A stretch of DNA of 64,000 nt from Terrimonas ginsenosidimutans (lineage in GTDB: Bacteria > Bacteroidota > Bacteroidia > Chitinophagales > Chitinophagaceae), in NCBI RefSeq assembly GCF_022012415.1, contig NZ_JAKLTR010000006.1, positions 186,001-250,000 on the forward strand, read 5' to 3'. The notes beneath the pieces are model-generated. The model ran no database searches, was not told the origin of the DNA, and was given only the letters and a program-made list of their open reading frames with translations. The translations under genes and the position numbers were made by a program. Positions 17,845-25,679 of the stretch are shown piece by piece; within the stretch, counting starts at the first letter, position 1; every line of letters starts with the position of its first letter.

Positions 17845-18903
17845 ATGCGAATTAAAGTAACCGACCTGCGGGAATTTTTTAAGCGGTCAAGCAAAATAAG
17901 GTCAAACGGGGTCCTCCCTATTCATGACTATCTGAAGATTGACTTTAGTCGGGAGGCGGTTGTTATTACGAAGTCCGTAAGCTTCGCTTTTTGCAGGCAC
18001 GAAATTGAATCAGAATCTAACGATATAGAAACGATCCTTGTAGAAGAAAAAAGGCTGTCAGCTTTAGTTAATTCGGCTGAAGGCGAATACATAACCTTTG
18101 AAATCAAGAAGGATAAAATTTTACTGAGCGATTCCATCAACGAAGTCTCTTTGAAGGCCGAAAATGTTGAGGGCTTTTCTAAACAGCCAAAGCAGGGAGA
18201 TAACGAAACCTATATCCTTAGCGAATCTGTAATTTCTGCGCTCTTTCAAGCTAAGTCATTCATATATGTTATGCAGCTTGATAACAACTACGGGCATGTA
18301 TACTGTAGTAATGTTGGGGAAGACAGTTATATATTTTCAACAAACGGGCAGGCGCTTTACCTGAAGAAGCTTACCGAAAAGCTGCCAGCGTTTTCGTTAA
18401 ACCCTGTTGCCTGCGAAACACTTGCGCCATACGAAACCCTGGTTTATTACACGGCAGAAAATTACAACTGTTTTGACAGCGGTAAGACGCTTTTCGGATT
18501 CGCAAAGTCTGAAATGAAAGCGCCGAACTTTTCCCCTGTTGTAAATAATATTGACCGTGAAAAGGGAATTACCGTAAACAAAGATGATCTTCTCAAATTC
18601 ACTTCACTGGTAAACTCTTTTTCTTTCAAGGTCCCAATCATAAGCATTGAACCGGGGGAAGGATCCCTTGCGCTACGATACAACGAGGTGGATTATCAGG
18701 TTGATGCACAACGCGACATTGAGGCCGTAATGAATTTTTCTCCCGAAGTATTTCACTGGAATACACAGTTCCTTGAGCCGGTTCTAAAATGCTTTTCTAC
18801 TGAAAAGGTCACACTTCACCCCGGGGGGCCTCTATACGCGGTTGAGAATCCCGAGGAAGAAGGGTTGACCATAGGTTTAATAAAAGTCAAATACAATAAT
18901 TAA
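17845..18903 (+). CDS. Sliding-clamp-like protein (DnaN-related)
   Basis: The 352-residue protein has the length of a bacterial beta clamp (~366). Its C-terminal segment (WNTQFLEPVLKCFSTEKVTL, then GPLYAVENPEEEGLTIGLIK) follows the DnaN ending pattern of yLldaLkal..eeV.l....GPlsPa...PeD....ylimPvrl. The N-terminal third contains clamp-like beta strands (LKIDFSREAVVITKSVSF). It would encircle DNA and tether a polymerase, the host one because no phage polymerase is seen. The stop overlaps the next ATG by one base. Confidence 0.7.
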   Translation: MRIKVTDLREFFKRSSKIRSNGVLPIHDYLKIDFSREAVVITKSVSFAFCRHEIESESNDIETILVEEKRLSALVNSAEGEYITFEIKKDKILLSDSINEVSLKAENVEGFSKQPKQGDNETYILSESVISALFQAKSFIYVMQLDNNYGHVYCSNVGEDSYIFSTNGQALYLKKLTEKLPAFSLNPVACETLAPYETLVYYTAENYNCFDSGKTLFGFAKSEMKAPNFSPVVNNIDREKGITVNKDDLLKFTSLVNSFSFKVPIISIEPGEGSLALRYNEVDYQVDAQRDIEAVMNFSPEVFHWNTQFLEPVLKCFSTEKVTLHPGGPLYAVENPEEEGLTIGLIKVKYNN

Positions 18904-19082
18904 TGAAACAACTGATTCACATTATCGCTACATGCGACAGGTTTTCAATTGACGAATTCGTTGATGAAAGCAAGGCTACGCGTCGGCTGACGCAAATCAG
19001 GAATCTTTTTGAATCTCAGCCTAAAGAATTAAGGGGAACGCTCAGGGTAACAACCGCAGTGCATAACCCGCGAATGTTCTAA
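18903..19082 (+). CDS. 59-residue protein coupled to the clamp-like gene
   Basis: The ATG at 18903 shares a base with the preceding stop (TAATG). The product starts MKQLIHIIATCDRFSIDEFV and continues with KATRRLTQIRNLFESQPKEL. It is small and basic, without a recognisable domain. The tight overlap supports it as a real gene. Confidence 0.55.
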   Translation: MKQLIHIIATCDRFSIDEFVDESKATRRLTQIRNLFESQPKELRGTLRVTTAVHNPRMF

Positions 19083-19121
19083 GCTTAGTATCACTATCTA
19101 AATACAAAAACAAAATCAATT

Positions 19122-19790
19122 ATGCCCGCAGAAATGCTACAAACACGCCGACGTTACTTGTCCATACAGGACGGTCGTATGTGCGAACGTATCGAAGGCG
19201 ATACGCCGGAACAGTATTCCGTTCAAAAGTTCAATCACCTCTCCCGGCTTCATCTGATCAATGTCACGTTCCGTGCTGTTGAAAAAGAGGAAAACGGAGT
19301 AAAGAAAACAGTTGGGCATGTAGTTCAATTGCACTTGATAGATTCAGAGGACTATTTCGTTGTAGAAACTTGGGTTAACAGCCAGTATGCAAAAGCATTT
19401 TATCAGGTTTGGGAAAGCATAGATCTGAACCACGACTTTGTAGTTATAACAGATCAGCGCATAAAAGAGGGTAAGAAGAAGCCCGCTTTATTTGTTAAGC
19501 AATTCGGCAATAACCTAAAGTGGAACTATGTTAAGGACGCGATGAAGGATTGCCCTAAAGCGGACTTCGTTCAGGATGGCGACAAATGGCTTGTTGACGA
19601 TGAAGCTCAAATGGCCTACTTCTTAGGTAAGGTAAATAATATCCTTCTGCCAAAGCTGAAGGCGAAAGCTAACCCCTACCCTTCACATCCGATCTATGGA
19701 GACGGTAGCGGCAGGGCTGCAACCTCAACAGGGTTGTCCGGGCCGTCCAACCTGGCTAATGACTATCCTGAAGACGATCTTCCTTTTTAA
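19122..19790 (+). CDS. Putative ssDNA-binding protein, paralogue 2, with SSB-type tail
   Basis: The 222-residue protein ends in NDYPEDDLPF, which matches the acidic tip (DDxPF) by which bacterial SSBs recruit replication and repair partners. A disordered Gly/Ser/Thr-rich linker (GSGRAATSTGLSGPSNL) precedes the tip, also as in SSB. The N-terminal 180 residues are beta-rich and related to the protein at 16779-17378 but do not show the classical SSB signature. It is therefore a candidate for a divergent SSB family. It flanks the clamp-like gene, consistent with a replication role. Confidence 0.65.
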   Translation: MPAEMLQTRRRYLSIQDGRMCERIEGDTPEQYSVQKFNHLSRLHLINVTFRAVEKEENGVKKTVGHVVQLHLIDSEDYFVVETWVNSQYAKAFYQVWESIDLNHDFVVITDQRIKEGKKKPALFVKQFGNNLKWNYVKDAMKDCPKADFVQDGDKWLVDDEAQMAYFLGKVNNILLPKLKAKANPYPSHPIYGDGSGRAATSTGLSGPSNLANDYPEDDLPF

Positions 19791-19826
19791 CGCCTCACTT
19801 ACTTACAACCACTATATAACCAAAGC

Positions 19827-19847
19827 GGGGGTGTAAAAGCCCCCTTT
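19827..19847 (+). terminator. Weak hairpin after SSB-like gene
   Basis: GGGGG (19827-19831) pairs with CCCCC (19840-19844) over an 8-nt loop, followed by TTTA. It sits in the 71-bp gap before the MazG-like gene. The short stem suggests partial termination at most. Confidence 0.4.
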
Positions 19848-19861
19848 ATCAAACCTGAACT

Positions 19862-20299
19862 ATGTTAGAAATCAACAAAACTGCAAGCGAAATACACGTA
19901 GAGAATACAGCTAAAGGATTTTGGAAAGAAAGGATTGAAGTTCCGCAGAAGATGCGTGATAGCGGTTTGTTTACTGAAACGGAAATAGCCTTTGCCGAAC
20001 ATAACATTAAGTCGCAAGTGCTATTGCACATCGTTTGCGAAATCGGCGAAGCTGAAGAAGCGATGCGTAAAGATAAATACGCGAATCTACTTGCCTTCGG
20101 TGAAGCTTATGCGAAATCGGGGGACGTTGTTGCGCCTTTTGAAACATTCATTAAAGATACCTATGAAGATGAACTTGCCGACGCAGTTATAAGACTGTTT
20201 GACCTGATCGCGGCAGAAGGTATCGAAATCGAACAGCACATTATTTTAAAACGATTGTATAACCAAACCCGCCCCTACAAGCATGGCAAAAATTCCTAA
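19862..20299 (+). CDS. MazG-like nucleotide pyrophosphohydrolase
   Basis: The 145-residue protein has the all-alpha NTP-PPase metal motif: EIGEAEEAMRK and, further on, YEDELADAVIRLFDLIAAEG, giving the ExxE...ExxD metal-binding pattern. The C-terminus KRLYNQTRPYKHG is typical of phage MazG-like proteins. The enzyme hydrolyses (d)NTPs to monophosphates, either to cleanse the pool or to lower ppGpp during infection. It lies in the nucleotide-metabolism part of the early region, overlapping the next gene by 17 nt. Confidence 0.85.
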   Translation: MLEINKTASEIHVENTAKGFWKERIEVPQKMRDSGLFTETEIAFAEHNIKSQVLLHIVCEIGEAEEAMRKDKYANLLAFGEAYAKSGDVVAPFETFIKDTYEDELADAVIRLFDLIAAEGIEIEQHIILKRLYNQTRPYKHGKNS

Positions 20300-20504
20300 C
20301 GAAGTACCGAACAGCCTCGGTTACGCGCTGGTAAAGCTTGCGGTTGCAGCTATCGGCTTTTCATTTTGGTTTTTTATTCTCGGTATGGCGTCAATGATTT
20401 TAGGCGCTGTAGTCGGAACGTCTGTGTCTATTGCCTTATGGTATTTGATGGGGTATAAGCCCCGAATCGAACGTAAGCAGCGACGCAAACTAAATGACCT
20501 GTAA
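20283..20504 (+). CDS. Small two-helix membrane protein
   Basis: The 73-residue protein has two hydrophobic segments (ALVKLAVAAIGFSFWFFILG and MASMILGAVVGTSVSIALWY) and a basic C-terminal tail (RIERKQRRKLNDL). It overlaps the MazG gene at its start and the NinG gene at its end, so it belongs to the operon. Function unknown. Confidence 0.65.
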   Translation: MAKIPNEVPNSLGYALVKLAVAAIGFSFWFFILGMASMILGAVVGTSVSIALWYLMGYKPRIERKQRRKLNDL

Positions 20505-20994
20505 ACACCCTACCTGCGGGGCTGAATGTAGACGGCCCGCTAAAGTGAAAGAGCGAAAGCTAATAACGCCTAAAAAGATCTATCGGCTTAAGCAAACGCC
20601 TCTTAAGAAACGCCGACACACGAAGGCGAAGCCAAGAAAAGGAGCCACACTCTCCGAGTTGACGTTAAGAGCGCAAGCCGTGTTTAATGAGTGGATCAGG
20701 CGACGGGATGAATTCGAAGCTTGTATAAGCTCAGGGCAAAGGCCCGGACAGGCCGGACACTTTTACCCCGCAGGATCTTTTTCGGGTGTGAGGTTCGATG
20801 AAGTGAATGTAAACGGGCAATCCGTAGAAGACAATATTAATAAATCCGGGAATGAGCAAGCCTATAGAATTGGTCTTGTTGCTCGGTACGGGACCGAGGC
20901 CGTTGCTGCGCTCGATGCAAGAGCCAGGGAAACGAAGCTTAAGAAGTGGACCCGGGAAGAACTAATTGCAATCATTGTTAAATACAAATCTTAA
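20494..20994 (+). CDS. ninG: NinG/Rap-type recombination nuclease
   Basis: The 166-residue protein aligns with lambda NinG in its C-terminal half: GQAGHFYPAGSFSGVRFDE, NINKSGNEQAYRIGLVARYG and the ending KKWTREELIAIIVKYKS. NinG (Rap) cuts Holliday junctions and helps RecA-pathway recombination during phage growth. In lambda the core contains paired cysteines (CISCG and CVVC); here these positions read CISSG and SVED, so that metal site appears lost. N-terminal cysteines (CKHPTCGAEC) remain. The fold assignment is firm; activity is less certain. Confidence 0.8.
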   Translation: MTCKHPTCGAECRRPAKVKERKLITPKKIYRLKQTPLKKRRHTKAKPRKGATLSELTLRAQAVFNEWIRRRDEFEACISSGQRPGQAGHFYPAGSFSGVRFDEVNVNGQSVEDNINKSGNEQAYRIGLVARYGTEAVAALDARARETKLKKWTREELIAIIVKYKS

Positions 20995-20996
20995 CC

Positions 20997-21449
20997 ATGC
21001 AACAAGCAAGAGAGCCTGAACAATTCAAGCCGGTCCCTCGTACTGGCGGCATGTATCTCATTTCGTCTTACGGCTATTTGTATAGCCTTAAATCCGGCGA
21101 ACGAAAACGGATTAAGGACTTTGACAATCACGGCTACCGGCGTGCTGAAATAAGCTTTAATGCTGGTAAGCGCAAAGTGTTGCTTCATGTCCTAACTGCC
21201 GCCGCCTTCAAGAGAAACCCGAAGAAAAAGAAAGTGGTTAATCACAAGGACGGCGATAAGTCAAACAACTATTATAAAAACCTTCAATGGGCTACGCATT
21301 CAGAAAACAGCCTTCACGTTTATCGCGTGTTGGGTCGTGTTATCTCCGATTCGCACAGAGCCGCAGTATCAAAAGCTGCAAAGGCGATGCACGCCCGGAA
21401 GAAGGAACAAACTATACAACATGAAACAGGGGCTACACTGGTTCATTGA
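20997..21449 (+). CDS. HNH endonuclease, NUMOD4-like
   Basis: The 150-residue protein has an N-terminal NUMOD4-like segment (SSYGYLYSLKSGERKRIKDF) and an HNH core (LLHVLTAAAF ... VVNHKDGDKSNNYYKNLQWA, then THSENSLH). This architecture is typical of free-standing phage homing endonucleases, which copy themselves into allelic sites. It starts 2 bp after the NinG gene and shares 29 nt with the next gene. Self-propagation or a role in packaging nicking are alternatives. Confidence 0.85.
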   Translation: MQQAREPEQFKPVPRTGGMYLISSYGYLYSLKSGERKRIKDFDNHGYRRAEISFNAGKRKVLLHVLTAAAFKRNPKKKKVVNHKDGDKSNNYYKNLQWATHSENSLHVYRVLGRVISDSHRAAVSKAAKAMHARKKEQTIQHETGATLVH

Positions 21450-21627
21450 GAGAATCGGGCAAACAGTTATTGCCAGTTCTCCGAAAGCTTTTAACGGCGA
21501 AATGAAAATTACTGACGCCGATCACGCAAAACATTTATGCAACATCGCCCAAGAGTTTCAAGGGTATTTATTCAACGACATACCTGCAAACTCAATCAAC
21601 GATGAAAAGCAAATACAGCCCGGGTGA
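21421..21627 (+). CDS. Small prophage protein of unknown function
   Basis: The start at ATG 21421 gives 68 residues (MKQGLHWFIERIGQTVIASS, then PKAFNGEMKITDADHAKHLC). It overlaps the HNH gene by 29 nt and the next gene by 26 nt. The composition looks protein-like with an amphipathic helix around DADHAKHLCNIAQEFQGYLF. No family is recognised. Confidence 0.55.
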   Translation: MKQGLHWFIERIGQTVIASSPKAFNGEMKITDADHAKHLCNIAQEFQGYLFNDIPANSINDEKQIQPG

Positions 21628-22027
21628 TCTTGTTGTGATCACTGATGATATGGCGGACGTTCCTGCTCAAACAATTGGGCAATTGGTCAAACTTGTTTCA
21701 CAGCACCCGGACAGAAGTTCTCTTTGGCAATATGAATATCAAGGGGAGGTCACGGGGTACATTAATGAGTTGGAATTTAAATACCCAAAGCCCGCCGCCT
21801 ATTACTCAGTTCCTCCGATAGAGCCTGAAGATCCGAACGTAAAAATCTCCGAATACTTCTACAGCGTTTATAAATGCCGCGACCTGTTGCGCCAGGTTTC
21901 AGAAGTTCCGCATTCACTTTCGATCTTCTCGAATGGTGAAGCTGGATCGCTGAAGGCTATGTTAGATCGCCTCGATACGCGTATTGAGGTACTTGAAGAA
22001 CTACAACACTTCCTAAAGCAACCATAA
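21602..22027 (+). CDS. Prophage protein of unknown function
   Basis: The 141-residue protein has an N-terminal SH3-like stretch (KYSPGDLVVITDDMADVPAQ, then GYINELEFKYP) and a C-terminal helical region (SLKAMLDRLDTRIEVLEELQ). It is in the early operon between small unknown genes. No known family is recognised. Confidence 0.6.
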   Translation: MKSKYSPGDLVVITDDMADVPAQTIGQLVKLVSQHPDRSSLWQYEYQGEVTGYINELEFKYPKPAAYYSVPPIEPEDPNVKISEYFYSVYKCRDLLRQVSEVPHSLSIFSNGEAGSLKAMLDRLDTRIEVLEELQHFLKQP

Positions 22028-22039
22028 ACCCAAACTGTT

Positions 22040-22315
22040 ATGAAGAAAGTTATTAACGTTCCGCCCCTGCATGGGCTGGAAGAAGTTCGCGACGGCTTCG
22101 GCAACACAAATTTTAAAATAAGCAAGCCATTAACGCAGGTCCCGGTGATCGTTGGAGAGTATCAAGACGCTGACGGAGTGCGAATGTACCAATGCGAAAA
22201 CGACAGGCATTTTATTGCCGATACTTACGACAAAATGTTTGTGCCGGTTCATAAGGTTCCTAAGCCGCCTAAACGCGCCCCAAAACGACGCAAGAAAAAG
22301 AAATCCAGCAAATAA
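22040..22315 (+). CDS. Small basic-tailed prophage protein
   Basis: The 91-residue product ends in a strongly basic tail (KPPKRAPKRRKKKKSSK) after a beta-rich body (FKISKPLTQVPVIVGEYQDA). A nucleic-acid contact through the tail is plausible. It is 12 bp after the preceding gene and 21 bp before the replication gene. Confidence 0.6.
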   Translation: MKKVINVPPLHGLEEVRDGFGNTNFKISKPLTQVPVIVGEYQDADGVRMYQCENDRHFIADTYDKMFVPVHKVPKPPKRAPKRRKKKKSSK

Positions 22316-22336
22316 CCCTATCAAATTTTTAGGTCA

Positions 22337-23245
22337 ATGGCACTGCCTTATATCAATCTGTACATAGGGGACGTGATAAAAGACACGAACCTGTTAAGCC
22401 CTGAAGCATTCGGGGGGTATGTCCGTCTTCTTTTCAAGATGCACGAAGCTTCGCCGCGTGGTGTAGTTAAATACGATTTGCCGACGCTTTGCCGGGTGTT
22501 TGCCGCCGACACTCCCGACAAAAATGCCGCAATCCTTGAAGAAATTCTTAATCCTGCTTATAACATTTTTGATTCAAGTGTTGATGCGGGTGTTTATACG
22601 CTCATTAATCGCCGCATGGTCCGTGAATCGAAGGTAAGCCAAGCCCGTAGCGAAGCCGGGAAGAAAGGGGCTGAAGCAACCAATTCTAAAAACAAAAAAA
22701 ATCAGCAAACGGCTGATCAATTTGATGCGGCAAACACTTCATCAAATAATGCGGCAAATAAGTCGTCAAAAAAGGGGCAAAACTATAATAGTAATATTAA
22801 TAGTAATAGTGGTAATAGTTTAGAAGGGGGTACGGGGGAAGAATTGCCGATCTATGTCGTTCCTCAAATGCTTACGGTCCTTCGCAAACATCGCCCCCGC
22901 TATATCTACAGGCAAAATCAAGATTTCCCGGCGCTCCGATCCATCGCTGAAACCATTGCTTCAAACGAGGGCATTGAAGACATTACAAACCCTTCGGCAG
23001 TCGATTCGATTGTTGCGATATGGGATGCGCTGGTTGCCTTCATGCTTACCGATAGCCTTTACAAAGACTTTCAGATAACACAGATCGAAAAATATTTTCA
23101 AGCCATCGCGTCAAAGTTTTCTTCAAGCCTTGAGGCAAAGCCAGGTAAAGAGGATAAGAAAAACGGGGTGCAAGCGAATATGAATACAGCACAGAACGCG
23201 GCTGAATTGCTGAAACGGAAATACGAAGGAGGCGGAAATGTATAA
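22337..23245 (+). CDS. DUF1376-family phage replication protein
   Basis: The 302-residue protein opens with the DUF1376 (YdaU) signature: PYINLYIGDVIKDTNLLSPE, AFGGYVRLLFKMHEASPRGV and a winged-helix region to RRMVRESKVSQARSEAGKKG. This domain marks replication initiators or helicase-recruiting proteins of temperate phages. A low-complexity Asn/Ser linker (NYNSNINSNSGNSLEGG) joins a C-terminal helical domain (about residues 175-300). It probably opens the phage origin and loads host DnaB. It overlaps the methyltransferase gene by 8 nt. Confidence 0.8.
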   Translation: MALPYINLYIGDVIKDTNLLSPEAFGGYVRLLFKMHEASPRGVVKYDLPTLCRVFAADTPDKNAAILEEILNPAYNIFDSSVDAGVYTLINRRMVRESKVSQARSEAGKKGAEATNSKNKKNQQTADQFDAANTSSNNAANKSSKKGQNYNSNINSNSGNSLEGGTGEELPIYVVPQMLTVLRKHRPRYIYRQNQDFPALRSIAETIASNEGIEDITNPSAVDSIVAIWDALVAFMLTDSLYKDFQITQIEKYFQAIASKFSSSLEAKPGKEDKKNGVQANMNTAQNAAELLKRKYEGGGNV

Positions 23246-24125
23246 CCCAAAGGCAAAAGGCTACTTTTCTGGCTGCGGCGGGTTTGAGCTTGGAATACAG
23301 GAAGCGGGTGTTGAGTTGGTCCAATCACTCGACCTTGATGCAGAAGCAACGGCCTGCATGAAGGATAACCCGCAATACTTTAATCACAAGGTATTGACGC
23401 AAGACATTACGCAGACAACCGTTTTAGATCAGCCGGGATCTGACGTTATCCTTGGGACATATCCGTGTACTAAATATTCTCCTATCGCTGATATAAGCGA
23501 AACCCGAACAGGGGATGAACTGTACTTACATTTCTTCCGCCACATGGCAATAGAGCAACCGGAAGTCTTTGCGCTCGAAAATGTTCCGGGTATGCGAAAA
23601 TTCAAAGTAGTAATGGAGGCAATGACACGCCTTCCCGGTTACTATGTTACAACATTCTGCCCCGTGCGTGCATCCTATTGGTTGCCTCAACGCCGCGATA
23701 GACTAATTGTGATCGGGAGTAAAAAGCCCTTCGATATTCCCCCGCCGATAGAGCAATATCGTAAGCCTCGAATCAAAGACATAATAGAGCGCGACCCGGA
23801 AGTTTCCGTTCCTGATTATATCGGGAGCCGATTGAATGGAAAGTACAGGGATAAGCCAATCATAGTAGATCCTGAAAAGCCCGGAGCGATTGCGCCTACA
23901 TGCGTTGCGCACTATGCAAAGGATCAAAGTACACGTCTTGTAAGGGATCGCTCAAGCAAACACGGTCTACGTCCCTTCACTATTCGGGAGTATGCAAGGT
24001 TGCAAGGCTTCCCGGATGACTTCAAATTTAAAAACGAATTGTCTTCCTTCCGCCTGATCGGTAATGCGGTCCCTCCTCCTATGGGCCGGTGGGTTGGAGA
24101 GCAGATAATGAGATACTTCAATTAA
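23238..24125 (+). CDS. C5-cytosine DNA methyltransferase
   Basis: The 295-residue protein has the C5 methyltransferase motifs in order: GYFSGCGGFELGIQEAG (I, SAM binding), GTYPCTKYSPI (IV, catalytic Cys), FALENVPGM (VI), LPQRRDRLIVIGS (VIII), a variable recognition region about residues 175-240, and LIGNAVPPPMG (X). IREYARLQGFPDDF precedes motif X. No restriction endonuclease is adjacent, so it is an orphan enzyme, probably used to protect phage DNA from host restriction. The target cannot be read from sequence. Confidence 0.92.
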   Translation: MYNPKAKGYFSGCGGFELGIQEAGVELVQSLDLDAEATACMKDNPQYFNHKVLTQDITQTTVLDQPGSDVILGTYPCTKYSPIADISETRTGDELYLHFFRHMAIEQPEVFALENVPGMRKFKVVMEAMTRLPGYYVTTFCPVRASYWLPQRRDRLIVIGSKKPFDIPPPIEQYRKPRIKDIIERDPEVSVPDYIGSRLNGKYRDKPIIVDPEKPGAIAPTCVAHYAKDQSTRLVRDRSSKHGLRPFTIREYARLQGFPDDFKFKNELSSFRLIGNAVPPPMGRWVGEQIMRYFN

Positions 24126-24130
24126 ACAAA

Positions 24131-24409
24131 ATGAATAAATTAAAAAAATCAAACAAGCCTGCCGGGGAAGTTGACATTGATATGTATGAAAACTTCCGTT
24201 TAAATGTTCGGTTGTTGCGGGCGCAACAAGGTATGTCTCAAAAAGAATTAAGCGAATCGCTTGGGTTTTCGTCTGCAAAGATCTCATTCTATGAGTGTGA
24301 TAGATTACGAAGAACTCCGAAGATGGCTGATGTATACGCCATAGCTCGTTTTTTTGGCGTCGATCCCCAAGAAATCCTATTCAAGAAAGGTAAAGTTGTT
24401 TTAGAATGA
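24131..24409 (+). CDS. XRE-family helix-turn-helix protein
   Basis: The start is set at ATG 24131, five bases after the methyltransferase stop; an ORF reading from 24089 runs inside that gene. The 92-residue product has a clear HTH_3 domain (LLRAQQGMSQKELSESLGFS, SAKISFYECDRLRRTPKMAD). It may control the methyltransferase, like the C proteins of restriction systems, or phage genes. It overlaps the Nudix gene by 4 nt. Confidence 0.8.
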   Translation: MNKLKKSNKPAGEVDIDMYENFRLNVRLLRAQQGMSQKELSESLGFSSAKISFYECDRLRRTPKMADVYAIARFFGVDPQEILFKKGKVVLE

Positions 24410-24861
24410 AAAAATATACTATTGGCGCAGTGTTCACGCCAGATCTGAACAAAGTCTTATTAATAAAGAAAACTAAACCTGAAGATCAGGCGGGAAGATT
24501 GAATATGCCGGGCGGTAAGATTGAGCCGGGCGAAGGAAGTCTTTCTTGCGTCGTTCGGGAAATAACAGAAGAAGCGGGAATTCATACTGACCCGAATAAA
24601 TGGATCTATGCCGGTCGTATTGAAAATGCGGGAGGTGGCATGTTCTACGTCGATATATGGACTATCGTAATCCCTTGGAACATCGCCGGTAACATTGAAT
24701 CAATGACGGAAGAAAAAGTTGGCTGGTATAACGTTTGGTCCCTGCCTGCTTACCAGTGTCTGCCGAACATTCATTGGCTCGTTCCTTTTGCTCGGAACTT
24801 CCACGATCAGGGAAATTTCGGCACTCTTGTTTTCGGAGAATTCAAATATCAAAATCAATAA
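24406..24861 (+). CDS. Nudix hydrolase
   Basis: The 151-residue protein carries the full Nudix box (GGKIEPGEGSLSCVVREITE followed by EAGI), which binds Mg2+ and hydrolyses nucleoside diphosphate-linked compounds. With MazG in the same operon it may sanitise dNTPs or act on NAD or mRNA cap-like ends; the substrate is not visible. The start overlaps the HTH gene by ATGA. Confidence 0.9.
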   Translation: MKKYTIGAVFTPDLNKVLLIKKTKPEDQAGRLNMPGGKIEPGEGSLSCVVREITEEAGIHTDPNKWIYAGRIENAGGGMFYVDIWTIVIPWNIAGNIESMTEEKVGWYNVWSLPAYQCLPNIHWLVPFARNFHDQGNFGTLVFGEFKYQNQ

Positions 24862-24863
24862 AA

Positions 24864-25175
24864 ATGAAATCAATTATTGCAACAGTTGCATTCCTTGTTA
24901 TTATCTACTTATCATTCGGCCCTGCAATAAGTTTCAAGCCATTTAGGATTCGATTCAATGAATGGTATGGGCTTGTGGCCGTTATCCTAATATCGATAGC
25001 TATTAGTCTTATTAAATCTCAAGCTGAAAAGAAGGCTTATAGGGAAGGTTTTAAGATGGGCGCAGATATGGCTACTACGGAACTGACAAATTTGTTTAAT
25101 GAAAAGATTGAGGCGTTACAACCTAAACATAAGCCCGGCAGTTATCAAGCTGATTCTATTGGTAAAAAACAATAA
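24864..25175 (+). CDS. Small membrane protein
   Basis: The start at ATG 24864 gives 103 residues with two membrane helices (MKSIIATVAFLVIIYLSFGP and WYGLVAVILISIAISLI) and a charged cytoplasmic tail. The longer frame from 24735 overlaps the Nudix gene and is unlikely. It is convergent with the gene at 25156-25407, sharing 20 nt. Function unknown. Confidence 0.65.
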   Translation: MKSIIATVAFLVIIYLSFGPAISFKPFRIRFNEWYGLVAVILISIAISLIKSQAEKKAYREGFKMGADMATTELTNLFNEKIEALQPKHKPGSYQADSIGKKQ

Positions 25176-25407
25176 TCCCTTCAACTACTTTATCAACTAA
25201 GCCGGGAGGTTCAACGCCTTTGCTAATGGGCTGCAGAGTTCCCCGGTCAGTCGTAAAGTATGTCCAAAAGTAACCGTTAAGGGCGACGTGAAACCAGGTT
25301 GGAATAATGTCTTTGTAGATATATCCGCGTTCTGGCATTGGTTTCACGTCTACTTTTTGAGTGTGACCCTCAAAATCGAATTCAAAACTAAACTTAAACA
25401 CTTTCAC
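25156..25407 (-). CDS. Small leftward prophage protein
   Basis: The 83-residue product reads as a compact beta-rich protein (KVFKFSFEFDFEGHTQKVDV, then IPTWFHVALNGYFWTYFTTD). It is the only minus-strand gene in this part of the early region and converges with the membrane protein gene. No family is recognised; its existence rests on the protein-like composition. Confidence 0.5.
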   Translation of the reverse strand: MKVFKFSFEFDFEGHTQKVDVKPMPERGYIYKDIIPTWFHVALNGYFWTYFTTDRGTLQPISKGVEPPGLVDKVVEGIIVFYQ

Positions 25408-25429
25408 TTTTAAAAGTTACGAACTATCC

Positions 25430-25678
25430 ATGAGAATCAGAGATATAAGGCCCGGGAAAAAATACTACCACACTATCACGGTGTATCGACGCGATAGGCG
25501 AACGGGTAAAAAGCACCGGGAAACGTTCATATATCGGGTTCTTCAGGTCGATATTGAAAACGCCCGCGTATGTGCTTCGGTTAATGGTGCGCCTGCTAAG
25601 TGGTGTGAAAACTCCGTTTATCGGCGTTGGTCGGATGAAGACCCGGCAAAACAAGAAACTCAAACATCAACACTTTAA
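25430..25678 (+). CDS. Small basic prophage protein
   Basis: The 82-residue protein is rich in Arg and Tyr (RIRDIRPGKKYYHTITVYRR, then RVLQVDIENARVCASVNGAP) and resembles a small beta-barrel. It ends one base before the next gene's ATG. Function unknown. Confidence 0.55.
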   Translation: MRIRDIRPGKKYYHTITVYRRDRRTGKKHRETFIYRVLQVDIENARVCASVNGAPAKWCENSVYRRWSDEDPAKQETQTSTL

Positions 25679-25679
25679 A

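Noticed and set aside
24131-24861. HTH and Nudix pair read as a toxin-antitoxin system
   Set aside because: The Nudix box is complete and no toxin fold is seen; better read as an accessory operon.
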